Shown in pieces: positions 59,304 through 64,000 of a DNA stretch of 64,000 bases. How positions within the stretch are numbered: the stretch's first letter is position 1; each line of letters opens with the position of its first letter. The DNA comes from PALSA-270 sp963770245 (lineage in GTDB: Bacteria; Acidobacteriota; Terriglobia; Terriglobales; Acidobacteriaceae), in the NCBI GenBank assembly GCA_963770245.1, contig CAVYOX010000010.1, positions 372,001 to 436,000 of the forward strand, given 5' to 3'. Position numbers and translations under genes: made by a program. The notes below the pieces were generated by a model that had not been told where the DNA came from, made no database searches, and saw only the letters and a program-made list of their open reading frames with translations.

Positions 59304-60890
59304 GTGTCTGAAGTGACTGCAATGACCATTCCCGCGAATTCCGAACCGCCTGTCGCGAGCGACCCTTCCGTCGAAGTTTACGCGGTTTACGGTGTCGAGC
59401 CCGAGATTCAGGCCTACGCCATGGCCAAGTATTCGCGCTCGGCGCTTTCGATGAAAGAGTCGCTGAAAGAAATCACGCAGCAGAAGGCGGAAAAGTTTCT
59501 CAACACCTTCTACTTCCAATACGGGCACCGCTCGATTGCCGACTTGGCCCACATCGCCCTCGCCATCGAGAAGCTCTCGATTCTGGCGGCGATTGCCGTG
59601 GCTGACGAGCAGCGCTGGGACGGACAGGAACGTTCGACCCGCTATCAGGATTTTAAGCAGGCCCGCTACTTCACCCCCGATTTCGGCGAGGGACGGGAAC
59701 AGACGCGGGATCTCTATCGAAAAACGATGGAAGACCTGTTCGCCGAATACGAAGCGCTCTCCGGCAGGGTATTCCATTACCTGACCGGCATCACCCCCAA
59801 ACCGGAGGAAATGAAGCAGGAAGCGTATGAGCGGACCCTGCGGGCGCGGGCCTTTGACTTTTCCCGCTATCTATTGCCCTTGGCGGTGAATACCTCACTG
59901 GGAGAGATCGTCAATGCGCGCACCCTGGAGATGCAGGTTTCTCATCTGCTTTCGCACACCCATCAGGAGGTGCGCCATCTTGGCGAGTTGCTGAAGCGCG
60001 CCGCCACCTCGCCGGCCTACAACGCGAATCAGGAATCGCTTGCGGAACTGGTCGATGAGATTCGCGCGGCGTCGCCGCACTTGGGCGAGCGCGCTGCCCA
60101 GGAACTGTTGCGCGAAGTGCGGGTGGCGCCGACTCTGGTGAAGTATGCTGACCCGAATCCCTATGAGATGGAGACCCGGCGCGAACTGCGGCAGGTGGCG
60201 TCGGAGTTGATGGGCGATTTACCCATTGCTCGGGCGCCCTTGGTGGATTTGCTCGACGACGAACCCATCGAAGTGGAACTGGCCGCCACTCTGATTTACG
60301 AGCACTGCCACTATCCCTACCGCCAGATTCGCCTGGCCATTCAAGCGGTGGGAGACGCGATCCGGCAGGAAATCATTGATTTGGGTCTGCGTCACCGCGG
60401 CCGCCACGATGAAATGCTGCGCGCCTTCCGCGCCGGCCAGCAGTTCCGCTTCGACATCCTCATGGATATCGGCGGCTTCCGCGACATGCACCGGCACCGG
60501 CGCTGCATTCAGATTGGGCAGGACTTTACGACCAAGCATGGCTACGACACGCCGGAAGAGCTGCAGGCTGCGGGAGGACGAGAGGACTACGAACGGGTGA
60601 TGCAGCGCACCGCGAGCGCAGTCGAGCAGATTGCACAATCCGGCGGAGCCGAGGCGGAGGAGAACTCGCAGTACGCGATTCCGCTGGGATTTCGCAAGCG
60701 GACGCTGTTCAAGATGGACTTCGCCGAGGTGGGATACGTGTCGGAATTGCGCACCGCGCCCGCGGGACATTTCTCCTACCGCAATGTGGCCTATGCCATG
60801 TACGAAGCTGTGGCCAGGAGACACCCGGCGCTCGCGAGGTATCTGCGGGTCCACGATGTGCGCCAGCCGGTGGATCTGCTGCAACGGTAG
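59304..60890 (+). CDS. Double-length FAD-dependent thymidylate synthase-like protein (tandem ThyX)
   Basis: A 528-aa protein of the ThyX (flavin-dependent thymidylate synthase) family, about twice the usual 210-250 aa, apparently two ThyX units in tandem. The first half has GHRSIADLAHIALAIEKLS, ERSTRYQDF at 109-117 and a C-terminal INAR-like NARTLEMQVSHLL with HQEVRHL, but RWD in place of RHR. The second half has FRFDILMDIGGFRDMHRHRR, with RHR at 397-399, but no Ser or ERSxRY after it. So each half keeps a different part of the RHRxxSxNExSxRY signature. Activity as a thymidylate synthase is unproven. GTG start at 59304; ATG 59322 is an alternative. Confidence 0.9.
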   Translation: MSEVTAMTIPANSEPPVASDPSVEVYAVYGVEPEIQAYAMAKYSRSALSMKESLKEITQQKAEKFLNTFYFQYGHRSIADLAHIALAIEKLSILAAIAVADEQRWDGQERSTRYQDFKQARYFTPDFGEGREQTRDLYRKTMEDLFAEYEALSGRVFHYLTGITPKPEEMKQEAYERTLRARAFDFSRYLLPLAVNTSLGEIVNARTLEMQVSHLLSHTHQEVRHLGELLKRAATSPAYNANQESLAELVDEIRAASPHLGERAAQELLREVRVAPTLVKYADPNPYEMETRRELRQVASELMGDLPIARAPLVDLLDDEPIEVELAATLIYEHCHYPYRQIRLAIQAVGDAIRQEIIDLGLRHRGRHDEMLRAFRAGQQFRFDILMDIGGFRDMHRHRRCIQIGQDFTTKHGYDTPEELQAAGGREDYERVMQRTASAVEQIAQSGGAEAEENSQYAIPLGFRKRTLFKMDFAEVGYVSELRTAPAGHFSYRNVAYAMYEAVARRHPALARYLRVHDVRQPVDLLQR

Positions 60891-60907
60891 CCCGAGCCTA
60901 TCGGGCT
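60889..60907 (+). other. Stem-loop overlapping the ThyX-like stop codon
   Basis: AGCCCGA (60889-60895) pairs with TCGGGCT (60901-60907) around a GCCTA loop, and its first base is in the TAG stop. There is no T-run, so termination by this alone is doubtful. Confidence 0.45.
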
Positions 60908-61012
60908 TCCCCCTGGGGCATCCTTACTGTTGTTTGTTGTTCTTGTATTTTTGTTTTATCGATGTTGAGATCAATGGGATTGATTTCGATGGGTTTATTT
61001 TTGTAGAAAAAA

Positions 61013-61036
61013 CCATCCTGGACGGCCATCCTGGAC
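61013..61036. repeat. 11-bp direct repeat beside an AT-rich patch
   Basis: CCATCCTGGAC occurs at 61013-61023 and 61026-61036 (13-bp period). It borders an AT-rich tract, about 60925-61012, that contrasts sharply with the GC-rich surroundings and separates the convergent ThyX-like and purM genes. Confidence 0.75.
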
Positions 61037-61078
61037 AATGGAGCCAGGCTTTTCAGGAGATCTTCAGGGCGGTACGCC

Positions 61079-62131
61079 CTAGGTATACATCACCTTTCTC
61101 TCCCCCTTCACAATGCGCCCTACCGTGTAAGCTTTCTCCCCTGCTCGCTCCAGCACGGTCTGGGCTTTCTTGAACTTCTTCGAGGGAACCACGACCAGCA
61201 TTCCCAATCCCATATTAAAGGTGCGGAACATCTCATCCCGGGGAAGGTTGCCCAGCTTTTGCAGATGCTCAAAGATCGGCATCACCGGCCACGAGCCGGT
61301 TTCAATGACAGCGGCCACGCCGCGCGGCAGAACGCGCGGAAGGTTTTCCGTGATGCCTCCTCCGGTAATGTGCGCCAGCGCGGAAACGCATTCCCCGGCA
61401 ATCAGCTTCCGCACCACCGGCCAATAGCTCTTGTGGGTGCGGAGGAGTTCGTTGCCGACTTTGCCTTTCAGCTCGTTCACATAGCTGTCGGCGGTGTAGC
61501 GGGCCACATCAAAAAGCAGCTTGCGGGCTAGGGAGTAGCCGTTGGTGTGCAGTCCGTTCGAAGGCAAGCCCAAGATGATATCGCCGGGCTCGACCGTTTT
61601 GCCGGTGATGATACGTTCCCGCTCGACCACGCCCACAATGAACCCGGCCAGATCGTACTCGCCCTCCGGATAGAACCCGGGCATCTCGGCGGTCTCCCCG
61701 CCGATCAAGGCACAGCCGTTCTGCTTGCAGGCGGCAGAGAGACCTTCGACCACCTGCTCGGCGATTTCCGGCTCTAACTTGCCGGTAGCCAGGTAGTCCA
61801 TGAAGAACAGCGGTGTCGCGCCCTGCACCGTGATGTCGTTCACGCAGTGATTCACCAGGTCGGCCCCTACCGTGGTGTGGACATTCATGGCAAAGGCGAT
61901 CTTCAGCTTGGTGCCCACGCCGTCCACGCTCGAAACCAGTACCGGGTCAAGATACTTCTGTTTGTCGAGCGCAAACAGCGCGCCGAAGCCTCCGACTTCA
62001 CCCAGCACTCCACGAGTGAAGGTCTTGTGGGCCAGATATTTGATCCGCTTCTTGGTGCGGTTGCCACGATCAATATCGACGCCGACATCGGCGTAGGTAA
62101 TGGTGGCAGTCTTGGGAACTTCGTGGGCCAC
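61079..62131 (-). CDS. purM: Phosphoribosylformylglycinamidine cyclo-ligase
   Basis: AIR synthetase, the ATP-dependent ring-closing enzyme of purine synthesis. The conserved body starts ITYADVGVDIDRGNRTKKRI and continues with SVDGVGTKLKIAFAMN, DITVQGATPLFFMDYLATGK, CALIGGETAEMPGFYPEGEY, DLAGFIVGVVE, NGLHTNGYSLARKLLFD and HITGGGITENLPRVLP. GTG at 62131 (reading VAHEVPKT) gives 350 aa, the normal length; the frame runs on to 62314 but those residues are unconserved. An extended -10 promoter lies upstream. It converges with the ThyX-like gene across an AT-rich gap. Confidence 0.97.
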   Translation of the reverse strand: MAHEVPKTATITYADVGVDIDRGNRTKKRIKYLAHKTFTRGVLGEVGGFGALFALDKQKYLDPVLVSSVDGVGTKLKIAFAMNVHTTVGADLVNHCVNDITVQGATPLFFMDYLATGKLEPEIAEQVVEGLSAACKQNGCALIGGETAEMPGFYPEGEYDLAGFIVGVVERERIITGKTVEPGDIILGLPSNGLHTNGYSLARKLLFDVARYTADSYVNELKGKVGNELLRTHKSYWPVVRKLIAGECVSALAHITGGGITENLPRVLPRGVAAVIETGSWPVMPIFEHLQKLGNLPRDEMFRTFNMGLGMLVVVPSKKFKKAQTVLERAGEKAYTVGRIVKGERKVMYT

Positions 62132-62213
62132 AGGAATCAGTCCGTTTTCTAATGAAGTGTGGGGAGCCCGCTGGGCGATCGTCTGACCACGGAAGAAACG
62201 TTCAGCGGGGCAC

Positions 62214-62222
62214 ATTGTAGCA
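62214..62222 (-). promoter_or_regulatory. Extended -10 promoter of purM
   Basis: Read leftward: TGCTACAAT (complement of 62214-62222), a TGn-extended -10. It predicts a start near 62207 and a leader of about 75 nt before the GTG at 62131. Confidence 0.55.
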
Positions 62223-62350
62223 TGCCCACACGGATGCGAAGCCGGGCTTCGGCCGCCGGTTACCGCAATCCGAACAGAGCAAACACACGTCGCCGATTTC
62301 TCGCGGGCACTCACAGGGCGGCACCGCGAAACAGCAACTCAGCTTCCGGG

Positions 62351-62518
62351 CTAATGTGTGATATAGGCCGAGAAGTAGTAGGCCAGTACCCCTAACAATG
62401 CCAGACCCGAGATCCCGTAGATGGTCAGGACCCAGGCACCACGGCCTTCTTTGGGGGTTTCAGAAGCTTGCTGATTTGCTGGAGAAACAGAGGAATTTTC
62501 AAGGGCCCGATGCTCCAT
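62351..62518 (-). CDS. Small single-pass membrane protein (55 aa)
   Basis: Short leftward gene, 55 codons before the stop. It begins MEHRALENSSVSPANQQ, has a polar Ser/Gln-rich N-terminal part and one transmembrane helix (WVLTIYGISGLALLGVLAYY) ending near the C-terminus FSAYITH, a tail-anchored topology. The ribosome-binding site is excellent: AGGAGG (complement of 62524-62529) 5 nt before the ATG. The gene is too short for standard length cut-offs. No family is recognised. It lies upstream of purM on the same strand and divergent from recA. Confidence 0.75.
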   Translation of the reverse strand: MEHRALENSSVSPANQQASETPKEGRGAWVLTIYGISGLALLGVLAYYFSAYITH

Positions 62519-62529
62519 GCAGACCTCCT

Positions 62530-62702
62530 AGTCCGCGGACATCGTGGCGCGGGAGGCGTCACGCCTGCCCTCGTGGGCAGATGCGGCGGATTTTACTACG
62601 GCATGGGAACGCAGAAACAAGAAAAAATCCCCCGCGACAGTTTCGAGCGGGTGCTTGCCATCTTTTTTCTGCTGGAAACGGCCGGCAAACTCGTCCCCGC
62701 CC
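62530..62702. other. Intergenic region upstream of recA
   Basis: Between the small membrane protein and the recA promoter. CCCGC/GCGGG near 62627-62650 with a later TTTTTT (62663-62668) is a weak terminator-like arrangement read rightward. A 34-codon frame from ATG 62604 to the TAA inside the TATAAT box lacks a ribosome-binding site; I do not call it. No clear SOS box was recognised. Confidence 0.35.
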
Positions 62703-62708
62703 TATAAT
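62703..62708 (+). promoter_or_regulatory. -10 element of recA
   Basis: Perfect TATAAT at 62703-62708, about 120 nt before the recA ATG. No good -35 is seen at the standard distance, so activation or another factor may be needed. TTCGCC is repeated just downstream (62709-62714 and 62719-62724). Confidence 0.45.
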
Positions 62709-62831
62709 TCGCCTTTTGTTCGCCAATATGTTATGGTTTCCACAAGTTTTGTAAAGGATGGCCTTACCTCGTGCGACGACAGAGTGTAGGCTACGTGAGT
62801 TTTCATTCAATCCCCGAAGGAGCAGCCATTT

Positions 62832-63968
62832 ATGGCCGACGAACGGACGAAGGTGGACGAGCGGACAAAAGCGATTGATCTGGCTTTTGCGCAGATCGAA
62901 AAACAGTTTGGCAAGGGTTCGATCATGCGTTTGGGCTCGAAAGAGGCGATCGTCCCCATCGCGATCATCTCGACCGGCGCAATTTCCTTTGACGCCGCGC
63001 TCGGTGTAGGGGGTTTTCCTCGCGGACGGGTGGTCGAAATCTTCGGTCCAGAATCCTCCGGCAAGACGACAATCGCGCTGCAGGTCATCGCCGAGGCACA
63101 GAAAACCGGCGGCATGGCGGCTTTTGTCGACGCCGAGCACGCGCTCGATCCCGGCTACGCCAAGAAGCTGGGCGTCGATGTGGACAACCTGCTGGTCTCG
63201 CAGCCGGATTACGGCGAGCAGGCCCTTGAAATTACCGAAGCGCTGGTGCGCTCGGGCGCAATCGATGTGCTGGTCGTGGACTCGGTGGCCGCGCTCGTGC
63301 CCAAGGCCGAACTCGATGGCGAAATGGGCGACAGCCACATGGGCTTGCAGGCGCGGCTCATGTCACAGGCGCTGCGCAAGCTGACCGGCACGGTCTCGAA
63401 ATCCCGCACCTGCCTGATCTTCATCAACCAGATTCGCGAAAAAATTGGGGTCATGTTCGGCAATCCCGAAACCACGACCGGCGGCCGCGCGCTGAAGTTT
63501 TACTCCTCGGTGCGGGTGGATATCCGCCGCATCGCCGCCATCAAAGAGGGTGACGTGGTGACCGGGTCGAGGACCAAGGTCAAAGTGGTCAAGAACAAAG
63601 TGGCTGCGCCCTTCCGCGAAGCCGAGTTCGACATCCTCTATGGCGAGGGTATCTCGCGCGAGGGCGACCTGCTCGATTTGGCGGTGAGTCAAAACCTCCT
63701 GGAGAAATCCGGCTCCTGGTTCAGTTATAAGGGCGAGCGCATCGGCCAGGGCCGCGAAAATGCCCGCCAGTTCCTCAAGGACAACCGAGAGACCTTCGCC
63801 AAGCTGGAAGTCGAGGTACGCAAAGCCCTCGGGCTGAGTCCCGCCGGCCCGCAACCGGCGGTGCAGGCGCAGGCAGCGGCCGCCCAGGGAACTCCGCAAG
63901 GGGCGCGGGTTACCACCATGCCCAGTGCGGCGCCAGAACCGTCCAAGGTCCCGGCGGCGCGGCGATAG
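62832..63968 (+). CDS. recA: Recombinase RecA
   Basis: ATP-dependent strand-exchange protein that also triggers LexA self-cleavage. The 378-aa product has the N-terminal KAIDLAFAQIEKQFGKGSIM, Walker A GPESSGKTT, FVDAEHALDPGYAKKLGVDV, the Walker B region IDVLVVDSVAALVPKAELDG, the L1/L2 loop region and NQIREKIGVMFGNPETTTGG. The C-terminal tail is Ala/Gln/Pro-rich (AQAAAAQGTPQGARVTTMPS) instead of the acidic tail of E. coli RecA, which could alter its regulation. ATG at 62832 follows GAAGGAG. It is the last gene in the window, 32 nt before its end. Confidence 0.98.
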   Translation: MADERTKVDERTKAIDLAFAQIEKQFGKGSIMRLGSKEAIVPIAIISTGAISFDAALGVGGFPRGRVVEIFGPESSGKTTIALQVIAEAQKTGGMAAFVDAEHALDPGYAKKLGVDVDNLLVSQPDYGEQALEITEALVRSGAIDVLVVDSVAALVPKAELDGEMGDSHMGLQARLMSQALRKLTGTVSKSRTCLIFINQIREKIGVMFGNPETTTGGRALKFYSSVRVDIRRIAAIKEGDVVTGSRTKVKVVKNKVAAPFREAEFDILYGEGISREGDLLDLAVSQNLLEKSGSWFSYKGERIGQGRENARQFLKDNRETFAKLEVEVRKALGLSPAGPQPAVQAQAAAAQGTPQGARVTTMPSAAPEPSKVPAARR

Positions 63969-64000
63969 CCTCGCGGCCAGGTTCATCCCGGACAATCCAT

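Noticed and set aside
62604..62708. 34-codon frame ending inside the recA -10 box
   Set aside because: No ribosome-binding site, and its stop overlaps the promoter element.

Overview
The window is a 64-kb piece of a high-GC bacterial chromosome that fits Acidobacteriota, probably class Terriglobia. The evidence is a secreted von Willebrand A protein of the type expanded in that phylum, an RpoB with a cysteine-rich element ahead of the conserved SAP(L)KV block, frequent TTG/GTG starts, many secreted TPR and carboxypeptidase-regulatory-like proteins, and housekeeping genes scattered rather than grouped in large operons. I see no insertion sequence, prophage, CRISPR array, rRNA or complete tRNA. 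The region looks like stable core chromosome with lineage-specific small genes between housekeeping genes.

Layout. 0-8.5 kb: rpoB (5' end outside the window) and rpoC, closed by a strong intrinsic terminator. 8.5-13 kb: YihY-type membrane protein, pyruvate kinase, an alpha/beta hydrolase, and a convergent rhomboid protease. 13-19 kb: a LysW-like zinc-ribbon protein, two small secreted beta-sandwich proteins, LemA, a 66-aa protein, a membrane-bound HAMP/PP2C phosphatase and a VWA protein. 19-26 kb: an STN-like periplasmic protein, uvrA, a CPBP protease and two coupled DinB-like proteins. 26-33 kb: kelch protein, a tandem CATCGAT repeat, SYLF-domain protein, 3-methyladenine glycosylase, then leftward alpha-galactosidase, acyl-CoA dehydrogenase and quinone oxidoreductase. 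33-37 kb: LysM lytic transglycosylase, a histone-H1-like protein with an elaborate leader, and small membrane proteins. 37-43 kb: a leftward run (TPR protein, two-TM protein, LOG family, thiE, SUMF1-like). 43-49 kb: an AMP-ligase/ACP/acyltransferase fusion, murJ and an OmpA-like protein. 49-59 kb: a leftward series (dgt, GNAT, TPR, purH, conserved hypothetical, HTH regulator, GNAT, fabG, DUF2071-like). 59-64 kb: a double-length ThyX-like protein, purM, an unlisted 55-aa membrane protein, and recA.

Functional themes. Information processing and repair (rpoBC, uvrA, tag, recA), nucleotide metabolism (pyk, dgt, purH, purM, a thyX-like gene) and cell-envelope biogenesis (murJ, LysM transglycosylase, OmpA, fabG, the acyl-ligase/acyltransferase fusion) are intermixed. 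The most unusual elements are the duplicated ThyX-like protein whose two halves each keep a different part of the signature, the LysW-like protein without the C-terminal EDWGE acceptor, the acidic-basic histone-like protein preceded by stacked hairpins and a start-overlapping leader ORF, the CATCGAT repeat array, and paired palindromes between rpoB and rpoC.
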